Positions 1-5,032 are shown, counted from the first letter of the stretch. The stretch: 5,118 nt of DNA from Nitrososphaerota archaeon (GCA_031260365.1 JAIRJY010000061.1:1-5118); one strand, 5' to 3'. The notes: generated by a model from the letters alone, not told the origin. Made by a program: numbers and translations.

Positions 1-369
1 GGAGAAATCACCTTTGTAGTTATTTCCCGCAACTCAACCAACGAACCACACAGACAAATCGCATCATCCGTCGGAGTCGCCATTCCATCAGGCAAAAACC
101 AATACGGATACCTAAGCGAACACCACAGCTTTGGGCAAACAGATGAAGTAGCAGGAGACTACGCGGAAGACCTCGCAGCCACCATGCTCGCAACAACTAT
201 GGGCATACAGTTTGACACAGAAACCGCATGGGATGAACGCAAAAAAATCTTCAAAACCACAGGTCTAATCATCAAAACATCAAACTGCACACAATCAGCA
301 CAAGGCGACAAAAAAGGACTCTGGACAACAGTAGTCTCAGCAGCAGTCTTTATTCCACCAGAAGAATAA
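1..369 (+). CDS. pdaD: Pyruvoyl-dependent arginine decarboxylase, C-terminal part (5' end outside the window)
   Basis: This enzyme decarboxylates L-arginine to agmatine, which archaea use for polyamines and for agmatidine in tRNA-Ile. Frame 1 is open from the first base to TAA at 367-369 and gives 122 residues. Visible family features are the core GVAIP (residues 25-29), [12 protein letters not shown] (35-46), whose Glu40 probably corresponds to the catalytic acid of this fold, the run [10 protein letters not shown] (50-59), TAWDER (75-80), and the C-terminal [16 protein letters not shown] (102-117) that closes the sandwich fold. By comparison with the M. jannaschii enzyme, the missing N-terminal part carries the Ser-Ser self-cleavage site that makes the pyruvoyl group, so integrity of the active site cannot be judged here. 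Alignment to the family is from memory. An internal ATG at 184 is not the start, because conserved sequence continues upstream of it. A pyrimidine-rich tract follows the stop. Confidence 0.93.
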   Translation, partial: GEITFVVISRNSTNEPHRQIASSVGVAIPSGKNQYGYLSEHHSFGQTDEVAGDYAEDLAATMLATTMGIQFDTETAWDERKKIFKTTGLIIKTSNCTQSAQGDKKGLWTTVVSAAVFIPPEE

Positions 370-386
370 AAACAAACAACAACAAG

Positions 387-411
387 TCTTTCACCCTTTC
401 TTTCAATTTTT
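387..411 (+). terminator. Pyrimidine-rich terminator after pdaD
   Basis: Eighteen bases after the pdaD stop the + strand becomes almost pure T and C and ends in five T. Archaeal RNA polymerase stops at such oligo-T tracts without needing a hairpin. No stem-loop is seen here. The role is inferred from position and composition. Confidence 0.5.
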
Positions 412-498
412 AGGTATACTTTGAACCATATACAGTGCTACCATACACCAACAACAGGAATCAGACAGCTTACGAAATTCGCAGGATAAACTTTACAC

Positions 499-537
499 GT
501 AAACGCTCAACACGGCGTAACCACTGAGGGCGTTTAT
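499..537 (+). repeat. Stem-loop with a 10-bp stem
   Basis: GTAAACGCTC (499-508) can pair with GGGCGTTTAT (528-537). The stem has ten pairs, two of them G.U, and a 19-nt loop. It lies in a gene-free stretch just before the ATG at 547, and a TATA-like TTTATAAAA overlaps its right arm. It could be a structured RNA leader, a protein-binding site or the end of an old element. I cannot choose between these. Confidence 0.35.
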
Positions 538-546
538 AAAATCATA

Positions 547-968
547 ATGGAAAATAATGACAAAGCATTCGTCAAAGACATAATGCAACTACAGAAAACC
601 AAAGACACTACCACCAATAACTCACCAACTTTGACCTAAATTCCGAAAAATACATAGACTTATTGTAGAACTTGGTCCCCCAACATGTCATTCTTAACGT
701 AAACGATAAAATTACAAAGGTCATTAGATAAAAACATCGCTTAGAGTACAAAAACAAAGTGATTTTAGATTATACAAGAAATTTAATATAGAAACAACCA
801 TTGAAACACTTATAAAACTTAGAATTCAGCGATTCAGTATGTACAGAAATACTGCACAAAGGCGTTGTCGAGGGCAGAGATAAAAACTCATTTTACCCCA
901 AAAAAGGAGATACCGCAGAACCCGCCTTTTTTAAAATACATCCTTTGCTAACACAGTCGGTATTCTGA
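547..968 (+). pseudogene. Possible decayed coding sequence of unknown identity
   Basis: The 636 bp between pdaD and nre hold no intact gene. An ATG at 547 opens a 30-codon frame (starting MENNDKAFVKDIMQ) that ends in TAA at 637-639. From 621 a different frame (codons in phase with 630) reads as protein-like sequence to TGA at 966-968. It is broken by TAG at 666, TAA at 729, TAG at 789 and TAA at 813. Stretches such as NLVPQHVILNVNDKITKVIR and EILHKGVVEGRDKNSFYPKK look like real protein rather than low-complexity translation. The picture would fit a small gene with one frameshift and several stops. However, four stops in about 115 codons is not far below chance for such AT-rich DNA, and I recognise no family. 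Treat this as a weak call. Confidence 0.3.
900..932. terminator. Symmetric A6GG / CCT6 hairpin, likely bidirectional terminator
   Basis: AAAAAAGG (900-907) and CCTTTTTT (925-932) form a perfect 8-bp inverted repeat with a 17-nt loop. Because the arms are complementary, both strands end in six T preceded by a stem. The element therefore suits termination of nre coming from the right (its stop is about 75 nt away) and of any rightward transcript from 500-900. The function is inferred. Confidence 0.5.
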
Positions 969-1005
969 AGTTTTGTATAAGTACTTTGCGTATTTAGTTA
1001 CTATG

Positions 1006-2340
1006 TTAACTGAAAAAGTCAGACATTTTTTTCTGGCAAAGTGTGCGTTTTAAAAGTTCACTTTGTCTTATCCACCGACTTAACGGTATTTCAAATCTGA
1101 GGCTGATGTGTTGAAGAGCTTCAGGTAATGTTTTGAACTTGAAGGGTTTTTGGCGCATTGCATTTCGCACATTTTCTCGAACTTGCCAGACACCAATAGG
1201 CATAATATATCCTGATCGTGCTTCACGAAGCACCACCACCGTTGCCTGTCGTCGCTCCTTTATCAATAGTTCACAAGTTGCAAGCCGTGCGGAATAGTAG
1301 CAACCACCGATTGATGCGTATGTTGTGCGTCCATTGTTTCCTTCCCAATCTGAAAATATGGCAACGTTTTTGCCAGCTGGATTCCAAACAGTTCCTGGAT
1401 ACCATGCTTCCATAGACTCGTAACTATATTTATCAGGTATCAATAGAATTGCAAATACGTTATCAAGGTACATTGATTCATATACTCTATACTCGTTTAT
1501 TTCAGGAAATGTTTTAACCTGTTCTCGAAGATTTTTTGAGAGTATATCATCAACAGCCGTTATGCTCCAACGCGTAGGAACTAAACGTCGGTTCTTTTCA
1601 AGACCAAACGCTCCAACACTGAAAGCTTTTTGAATTTTAGTAACTATAACACCGCGATCATAAAGTTCTAACACTGCATTTGTGGATTTAAGGTCAGTGT
1701 CATAGTAAGCCTTCTCGATGTGTTGTTCATATCGAGCATTACCAACACGCATGTCTCGAATAGGAGCAGAAGGACCAAATGGCTGTACATCATCATCTAA
1801 AAAAAACGAACCACTAGGTTTTTTTGTTAGGTTTAACTCCATGTCTACACTATTGTCCGCTAAGGCTAATTCACGAGTAGATTCAAGGATTTTTCCAGCC
1901 CCCAAAACATTAGTTACATTAACTCTATGTTTACCTCGCACAAGCATGGAACGAAAACCTACAATTTCATCAATTGATTTACCAAACCATTGTTCAGGTA
2001 AATCATAAATGCTGGTATCCTCATGTACGGGTGGCACAAGAGGTCCAACATAAACATTAGGATAACCAATCCGACCAATGAACACACTAGGGGGAGACAT
2101 GCCTGCGATGTCCTGATTAGACATTAAGGGAATGCTCTTGTTAAAATAATGTAGTTTAACCATTATTGGACAACGGGTTTTACCACAGAGACCACGCGCA
2201 CCTTTGCAGATAACACATAAACTATCTTGGCTAGCATGAGCTACAATTGGTACATCATCGTTATTTGCTTGTTTTAGAAGGTCTTTTACCCAATTATCAG
2301 TTGGTCGCACATTATGAGAAAAATTTGCAGTGAAAGACAT
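1006..2340 (-). CDS. Archaeal DNA repair protein of the Nre (NreA/NreB) family
   Basis: The product has 444 residues, a normal Nre length, and starts at ATG 2338-2340. In haloarchaea NreA acts in DNA damage repair and works with the sliding clamp PCNA. Near the N-terminus four cysteines (Cys42, Cys45, Cys52, Cys57) form a zinc-finger-like cluster, CVICKGARGLCGKTRC. Family blocks follow: SPPSVFIGRIGYPNVYVGP (82-100), LPEQWFG (114-120), VPTRWSITAVDD (254-265), GGCYYSARLATCELL (345-359), RRQATVVVLRE (363-373) and IGVWQVRENVR (382-392). The last residues, QKKMSDFF (436-443), are a textbook PIP box (Q-x2-hydrophobic-x2-F-F) for docking on PCNA. No Shine-Dalgarno sequence precedes the start; a TATA-like box lies about 50 bp upstream. 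The gene stands alone. NreA and NreB cannot be separated here without an alignment, so no symbol is given. The two + strand ORFs inside it are shadows. Confidence 0.95.
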   Translation of the reverse strand: MSFTANFSHNVRPTDNWVKDLLKQANNDDVPIVAHASQDSLCVICKGARGLCGKTRCPIMVKLHYFNKSIPLMSNQDIAGMSPPSVFIGRIGYPNVYVGPLVPPVHEDTSIYDLPEQWFGKSIDEIVGFRSMLVRGKHRVNVTNVLGAGKILESTRELALADNSVDMELNLTKKPSGSFFLDDDVQPFGPSAPIRDMRVGNARYEQHIEKAYYDTDLKSTNAVLELYDRGVIVTKIQKAFSVGAFGLEKNRRLVPTRWSITAVDDILSKNLREQVKTFPEINEYRVYESMYLDNVFAILLIPDKYSYESMEAWYPGTVWNPAGKNVAIFSDWEGNNGRTTYASIGGCYYSARLATCELLIKERRQATVVVLREARSGYIMPIGVWQVRENVRNAMRQKPFKFKTLPEALQHISLRFEIPLSRWIRQSELLKRTLCQKKMSDFFS

Positions 2341-2391
2341 CAGTATTGATAAAAGCTAACAGACACATATGTTTTCTGCAAACAAACATGG

Positions 2392-2398
2392 TTATAAT
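2392..2398 (-). promoter_or_regulatory. TATA-like box of nre
   Basis: On the minus strand ATTATAA lies about 50 bp upstream of the nre ATG. A start of transcription some 26 bp downstream would leave a leader of roughly 25 nt. The sequence before it (TTTTTAG) is a weak match to the TFB-binding element. The call is positional. Confidence 0.4.
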
Positions 2399-2515
2399 CT
2401 AAAAACTTAGAGCGTAACTGTGCTTTAGAGTAGACACAAAAACATATAATTCTATGTAAACTACACTTTTTATACCTGAACACATTTTCATTTTTTTCTA
2501 CAAAAGCAAAGTTTT

Positions 2516-2553
2516 AAGTGTAAAAAGTTTGAAAAGTGTAAAGAGCAGAAGAG
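2516..2553 (-). terminator. T-rich termination region after tRNA-Asp
   Basis: Immediately 3' of the encoded CCA, the minus strand turns T-rich, with CTCTT, CTTTA, CTTTTC and CTTTTTA in succession. Serial oligo-T runs are typical of archaeal tRNA ends. The segment holds a 9-nt direct repeat, AAGTGTAAA on the + strand (2516-2524 and 2534-2542), 18 nt apart. Confidence 0.4.
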
Positions 2554-2631
2554 TGGCGCTCGGGCCGGGATTCGGACCCGGGTCCTACGGGCGACAGCCG
2601 CATATACTAGACCGAACTATACTACCCGAGC
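2554..2631 (-). tRNA. tRNA-Asp (anticodon GUC) with encoded CCA
   Basis: The cloverleaf is complete on the minus strand. The acceptor stem GCTCGGG/CCCGAGC has seven Watson-Crick pairs, and a discriminator G is followed by genomically encoded CCA (2554-2556). The D-arm GTAT/GTAT includes two G.U wobbles and keeps A14, G18-G19 and A21. The anticodon stem is TGCGG/CCGTA around loop CTGTCGC, with the anticodon at 2593-2595. The variable region is four nt and the T-stem is CCGGG/CCCGG. Anticodon GUC and discriminator G73 are the aspartate identity elements. There is no intron. One base is odd: the T-loop reads TCCGAAT, so position 55 is C where uridine (pseudouridine) is almost universal. In archaea tRNA-Asp also serves tRNA-dependent Asn synthesis if the AspRS is non-discriminating, but that cannot be judged here. 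Confidence 0.95.
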
Positions 2632-2664
2632 TCTTAAACGCCGAAACAATACATACCATTAGAC

Positions 2665-2680
2665 TAATTAACCTTTCTCG
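2665..2680 (-). promoter_or_regulatory. Promoter of tRNA-Asp (BRE plus TATA-like box)
   Basis: On the minus strand CGAGAAAGG (2672-2680) followed by TTAATTA (2665-2671) resembles a purine-rich TFB-recognition element joined to a TATA box. The box lies 33 nt before the first base of the tRNA, so transcription would start a few bases ahead of the mature 5' end and leave a short leader for RNase P. Confidence 0.5.
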
Positions 2681-2744
2681 AAAAAAACAGCTATACACAA
2701 AATAGCAACAAAGTAAAAATAGTTACAGATGCCAACATCAACAT

Positions 2745-2752
2745 GTATAATT
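2745..2752 (+). promoter_or_regulatory. TATA-like box ahead of the candidate small RNA
   Basis: GTATAATT sits in the gene-free gap between tRNA-Asp and rps10. A start about 27 bp downstream, near 2775, would begin a transcript that enters the 11-bp stem at 2790. No gene lies close downstream, which is the reason for linking it to the structured element. Confidence 0.3.
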
Positions 2753-2774
2753 GTGGTTAAACAGTATAGCTAAA

Positions 2775-2853
2775 ACAGAAGACACTAACAAAACTGCTAA
2801 ACAGCAAACAGGTTTTGTTTGAGGGTAGCCTCTACTAAAATTAGCAGTTTTTT
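2775..2853 (+). ncRNA. Candidate structured small RNA with three-way-junction fold
   Basis: AAAACTGCTAA (2790-2800) pairs perfectly over 11 bp with TTAGCAGTTTT (2841-2851). Inside the 40-nt loop are two short hairpins: AAACA/TGTTT (2806-2810 with 2816-2820, loop GGTTT) and GAGG/CCTC (2821-2824 with 2829-2832, loop GTAG). Together they give a closing stem with two side helices. The right arm runs into six T (2848-2853), a good archaeal terminator, and a TATA-like box at 2745-2752 would put the start near 2775. The RNA would be about 79 nt. Neighbouring genes diverge from this point, so a terminator for either of them is not needed here. Alternatives are a small terminal-inverted-repeat element or chance pairing. 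I recognise no known RNA family. Confidence 0.35.
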
Positions 2854-2938
2854 GAACAAATTATTTATCTGCGTATAACGTAGGAAACAGAGAATATATC
2901 GTTGAATAAAATTTTGTTAACTATATGCCATGTAACTA

Positions 2939-2967
2939 TGGTCGTGGAAAATGTTTTCACGATACCA
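2939..2967. repeat. Strong hairpin (12 bp, 3-nt loop, 2-nt bulge)
   Basis: TCGTGGAAA (2942-2950) pairs with TTTTCACGA (2954-2962) around loop ATG, with a single G.U. After a two-base bulge (2963-2964), TGG (2939-2941) pairs with CCA (2965-2967). It is one of the most GC-containing parts of the gap between tRNA-Asp and rps10. It could be an operator, an RNA stem or a boundary element. A TATA-like ATTTATAAAC (2978-2987) lies just to its right and could be read on either strand. Confidence 0.4.
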
Positions 2968-3040
2968 CAACAACATCATTTATAAACAAAACAACACACA
3001 AAAAAGAAAACAACACAAAACACAACAGTTAACAAAAAAA
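2964..3040. other. A/C-rich low-complexity tract upstream of rps10
   Basis: The + strand here is nearly all A and C, with two G and about seven T in 77 bases. Such a strand cannot fold, so a + transcript through it would be unstructured. The rest of the gap up to 3126 shows only weak short repeats of AAGCTA and its complement TAGCTT and no ORF. Confidence 0.5.
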
Positions 3041-3126
3041 TAAGCTACTGTAAAGCTAAAAGCCATTCAGCAATTAGCACATTTGAGCTTATCTTAGCCT
3101 CTAACAATTGGTTTATGTTACGATAG

Positions 3127-3136
3127 CTTTTTAAAG
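3127..3136 (+). promoter_or_regulatory. Likely rps10 promoter (TATA-like box)
   Basis: CTTTTTAAAG lies about 50-60 bp before the rps10 ATG. Transcription would start around 3158-3162 and give a leader of about 25 nt. A second TATA-like site at 2978-2987 would give a leader of about 175 nt. There is no clear Shine-Dalgarno sequence; only GGT at 3178-3180 fits, and it is close to the ATG. Confidence 0.4.
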
Positions 3137-3185
3137 TGCGTTCTTGACTCTAAGGATTGCAATAAAGCGGGATTGACGGTCAAAA

Positions 3186-3494
3186 ATGGTAAGAAAAGCA
3201 CGAATACGCCTCACAAGTACCGATTACGGTAAACTTGAAGAAGTATGTGAGGAACTCAAAAGCATAGCAACAAAAACAGGCGTAAGAATCAATGGTCCAG
3301 TACCACTACCAACAAAACGCCTACGTGTTCCAGTTCTTAAAACACCCTGTGGCGAAGGCACAACTACATGGGACAGATGGGAAATGCGCATACACAAAAG
3401 GTTAATTGACATAGACTCTGAAGAAAGAGTCATGAGACGCATCATGCGCATACGCGTACCAGAAGAAGTACACGTAACAATAGAGTTAATCTAA
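3186..3494 (+). CDS. rps10: Small ribosomal subunit protein uS10 (S10)
   Basis: uS10 binds 16S rRNA in the head of the small subunit. The 102-residue product has the archaeal and eukaryotic-type sequence throughout: [18 protein letters not shown] (4-21), the uS10 signature loop [19 protein letters not shown] (35-53), then [20 protein letters not shown] (54-73) and the C-terminal strand VHVTIELI. The length equals the archaeal norm and the ATG at 3186 gives the expected N-terminus, so the start is secure. In most archaea rps10 follows the gene for elongation factor 1-alpha (often with rps7 and rps12) in one operon. Here about 550 bp without a gene lie upstream and the next gene downstream is on the other strand, so it is a single-gene unit with its own promoter. 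The minus-strand ORF inside it is a shadow. Confidence 0.98.
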   Translation: MVRKARIRLTSTDYGKLEEVCEELKSIATKTGVRINGPVPLPTKRLRVPVLKTPCGEGTTTWDRWEMRIHKRLIDIDSEERVMRRIMRIRVPEEVHVTIELI

Positions 3495-3520
3495 ATAAAA
3501 AAATCTTCTTTAATTCTCTT
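3495..3520. terminator. Shared terminator between rps10 and the convergent gene
   Basis: The 26 bp between two convergent stop codons contain seven A followed by T/C-rich sequence on the + strand. Leftward transcripts therefore meet a run of seven T, and rightward ones meet CTTCTTT and CTCTTTT. Both genes can end within or just past this spacer. Confidence 0.5.
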
Positions 3521-4066
3521 TTAATGAGACTCTTCAACACTTTTCTTATATAACGCTTTATCAATTACTCGGACATCTAAATTATGTTTATGAGCAGTCT
3601 TTCTAAGAGACAACAACAAAGTTTGATAATTTAACGCAGTAAACAAATTTGAAGGTGCATTACCAAGCAATGGTTTCCAAACACGCACATCAAAAAACCC
3701 ATAGTTTTTTGGATCAAAAAACATCAAAATTACACTGACAAAAACAGGAGTAACCCCCTCAAGAGTAGACAAACAATTCACACGGTAAAGGTCACTGCCT
3801 TCAGGCAAATTAAACGCTTGACTAGAAACTCTTTGTATATTTTCATCGCTATTACGGTTCACCAACTCTACTACACGAGGTCTCTTATCAGGCTCATTGT
3901 GAAACACCCAATCAATAACAGCAACCAAATCAGTTTTAGTCATAACTTTATTTTTACGAAACTTGAAACCTAACTCACGCTCACGTTGAGCCAAAAACCC
4001 ATACGCTTTATCGTATTTACGACACCAAAGCAAATAGTCCGCCTTATCCAAAGTTATACACAACAA
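3521..4066 (-). CDS. Conserved hypothetical protein, helix-hairpin-helix (HhH-GPD-like) fold suspected
   Basis: The product has 181 residues. It has no signal peptide or membrane segment and should be cytosolic. The centre, LSTLEGVTPVFVSVILMFF (99-117), resembles the helix-hairpin-helix of base-excision DNA glycosylases, with LEGV as the hairpin. It is followed at the usual distance by NYGFFDVRVWKPLLG (121-135), where Asp126 sits near the place of the catalytic aspartate. I know similar proteins only as uncharacterised. The lysine or Cys-rich loop expected in true glycosylases is not evident, so activity is unproven. Translation probably begins at TTG 4064-4066: an in-frame stop lies at 4073-4075, no upstream ATG exists in frame, and the first internal ATG (codon 42) would remove the charged helix YGFLAQRERELGFKFRKN, which looks like part of the protein. 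The codon after the first TTG is also TTG, so the exact start is open. The gene is monocistronic. Confidence 0.8.
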   Translation of the reverse strand: MLCITLDKADYLLWCRKYDKAYGFLAQRERELGFKFRKNKVMTKTDLVAVIDWVFHNEPDKRPRVVELVNRNSDENIQRVSSQAFNLPEGSDLYRVNCLSTLEGVTPVFVSVILMFFDPKNYGFFDVRVWKPLLGNAPSNLFTALNYQTLLLSLRKTAHKHNLDVRVIDKALYKKSVEESH

Positions 4067-4537
4067 ACAAAACTAAACATAGCTACATTTTTGCTTTTTC
4101 ATAAAAAACATCAAAAACAACATAGCAACACTGTAATCTCTGTAGAATGCAACTCCAGTTTTATACAGCGTTCGTATACCTACAATTTCGCGTTTTCAAC
4201 CATGACAGTCTATCATGCATTTACCAGTTAAATCATATATATCTTTAAAAAAATGAAATATTACACAGTACACTTAAGTGAACTACCTAATTGAACTAGA
4301 CCATCAAAACCCAAAATCTAACACACAAAACTACAATATGCAATGTGTATAAAATAGTACATACAACATATAACGTAGTACAATTGACAAAAAATAGTTT
4401 TTACATAGACTATAACACTGTTAAGCATTCTACCAGATTTTTTTATAAAACCCGCATAATGCACATAAAAAACTGCAAAAACCACCAAAAAACAAACAAA
4501 TATTAACCAAACACACACAATTATTAAATGATAAACA
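4067..4537. other. Gene-poor spacer with short repeats
   Basis: No convincing gene is seen in these 471 bp. Small signals are an inverted TATAC/GTATA pair around 4158-4174, a TATA box with a near-palindrome at 4234-4284, a 7-bp direct repeat TGAACTA (4279-4285, 4292-4298) and a second direct repeat TAGTACA (4355-4361, 4376-4382) 21 nt apart. The right part is A/C-rich on the + strand, which produces a hydrophobic but doubtful reading frame on the other strand. Confidence 0.5.
4234..4284 (+). promoter_or_regulatory. TATA box followed by an 18-bp near-palindrome (possible promoter and operator)
   Basis: CATATATAT (4234-4242) is one of the best TATA-like boxes of the window. About 26 bp downstream, where transcription would begin, lies AGTACACTTAAGTGAACT (4267-4284). 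Its central ten bases are a perfect palindrome, and the flanks match except for one pair. This is the layout of a repressor site over a start point. The next rightward ORF begins only at 4538, so the target is unclear. The TATA box could instead serve the leftward gene at 4066. Confidence 0.35.
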
Positions 4538-4741
4538 ATGCAATTACTAAAACAAAAAAGCGTAGACAAAATATTCCCGAAAACAGACACGAACATAGAA
4601 TTCGCACTATTTTCTACCGATAACCATGTAGAGATACTAGCAAAGGAAGAGATAATAACTAAAGAGGAATATCAGAAAGCGTTCGAAGCACAAAAAACCA
4701 ACACCATTTCAACATATTTTTGCAACCAAAAAAATGAGTGA
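4538..4741 (+). CDS. Small hypothetical protein, possibly truncated by an in-frame TGA
   Basis: ATG at 4538 gives 67 residues ending at TGA (4739-4741). The middle, VEILAKEEIITKEEYQKAFEAQK (31-53), reads like an amphipathic, charged helical pair of the kind found in many regulatory or adaptor proteins, and it supports real coding. I recognise no family. After the TGA the same frame stays open for 29 more codons to TAA at 4829-4831. That stretch encodes a lysine- and proline-rich tail (VKKPKPPKKKILKHKPINKK). One stop in 98 codons is few for such AT-rich DNA, so an originally longer protein cut by a point mutation, or a sequencing error, is plausible. An in-frame TAA at 4532 sets the left limit. 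No Shine-Dalgarno sequence is seen; ATATTAA near 4498-4504 could be a TATA box giving an almost leaderless message. An overlapping hydrophobic ORF on the minus strand competes with this call. Confidence 0.45.
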   Translation: MQLLKQKSVDKIFPKTDTNIEFALFSTDNHVEILAKEEIITKEEYQKAFEAQKTNTISTYFCNQKNE

Positions 4742-4846
4742 CATGTTTTGGCTACCGATAGCGAAAGAGTAAAAAAACCAAAACCGCCCAAAAAGAAAAT
4801 ACTAAAACACAAACCGATAAACAAAAAATAAGGCGATATTCATGTT

Positions 4847-5002
4847 TTAAGAGACCACTTGGGATTGCTGTGGTTGCTGATCACTCGTTTTTGTGGACTT
4901 TCTAAGAAACAACACTACCACTAAGACAACACTGATACATATTATGAAACTTGTAACGCATAACAAAAGAATTAACGTGTAGGCACATAGGCAACTGTTG
5001 GG
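4847..5002 (-). other. Open frame for a one-helix membrane peptide, no ATG start
   Basis: Minus-strand frame between TGA (5003-5005) and TAA (4847-4849), 51 codons. It encodes one very hydrophobic segment (LILLLCVTSFIICISVVLVVVLFL, given here as residues 10-33), then RKSTK and a polar tail DQQPQQSQVVS. A helix with basic residues on one side and a Gln-rich tail is what a small single-pass membrane protein looks like. No ATG occurs in frame. A TTG at 4964-4966 would give 39 residues. It could also be the tail of a gene disrupted upstream, or chance. The call is weak. Confidence 0.25.
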
Positions 5003-5032
5003 TCATGTCATAAAGTATTTTAATGTGTGAGT

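Noticed and set aside
666..791. In-frame TAG codons as possible pyrrolysine sites
   Set aside because: The same frame also contains TAA stops at 729 and 813, so recoding of TAG would not rescue it, and no Pyl gene is in view.
1218..1415. Plus-strand ORF of 65 codons
   Set aside because: It lies inside the nre gene on the opposite strand and its sequence has no recognisable protein character.
1718..2008. Plus-strand ORF of 96 codons
   Set aside because: It is antisense to conserved Nre coding sequence; Ser/Pro/Arg-rich translation is a typical shadow.
2516..2542. Two AAGTGTAAA repeats as the start of a CRISPR-like array
   Set aside because: There are only two 9-nt copies 18 nt apart, with no third copy and no spacer pattern. 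No CRISPR array or insertion sequence was found anywhere in the window.
3224..3451. Minus-strand ORF of 75 codons
   Set aside because: It is antisense to rps10, whose frame is certain.
3986..4231. Plus-strand ORF of 81 codons
   Set aside because: Its first third is antisense to the HhH-like gene and the rest runs through low-complexity spacer; no domain or start signal was seen.
4147..4248. Plus-strand ORF of 33 residues beginning MQLQFYTAFVYLQF
   Set aside because: It is too short and has no supporting signal; the TATA-like box at 4234 lies inside its end.
4318..4596. Minus-strand ORF of 92 codons, very hydrophobic and Cys/Tyr-rich
   Set aside because: The strand is T/G-rich here, so any open frame becomes Phe, Val, Leu and Cys. 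There is no clear helix-loop pattern with charged turns and no ribosome-binding site. It overlaps the more protein-like rightward ORF at 4538. A real membrane protein is not fully excluded.
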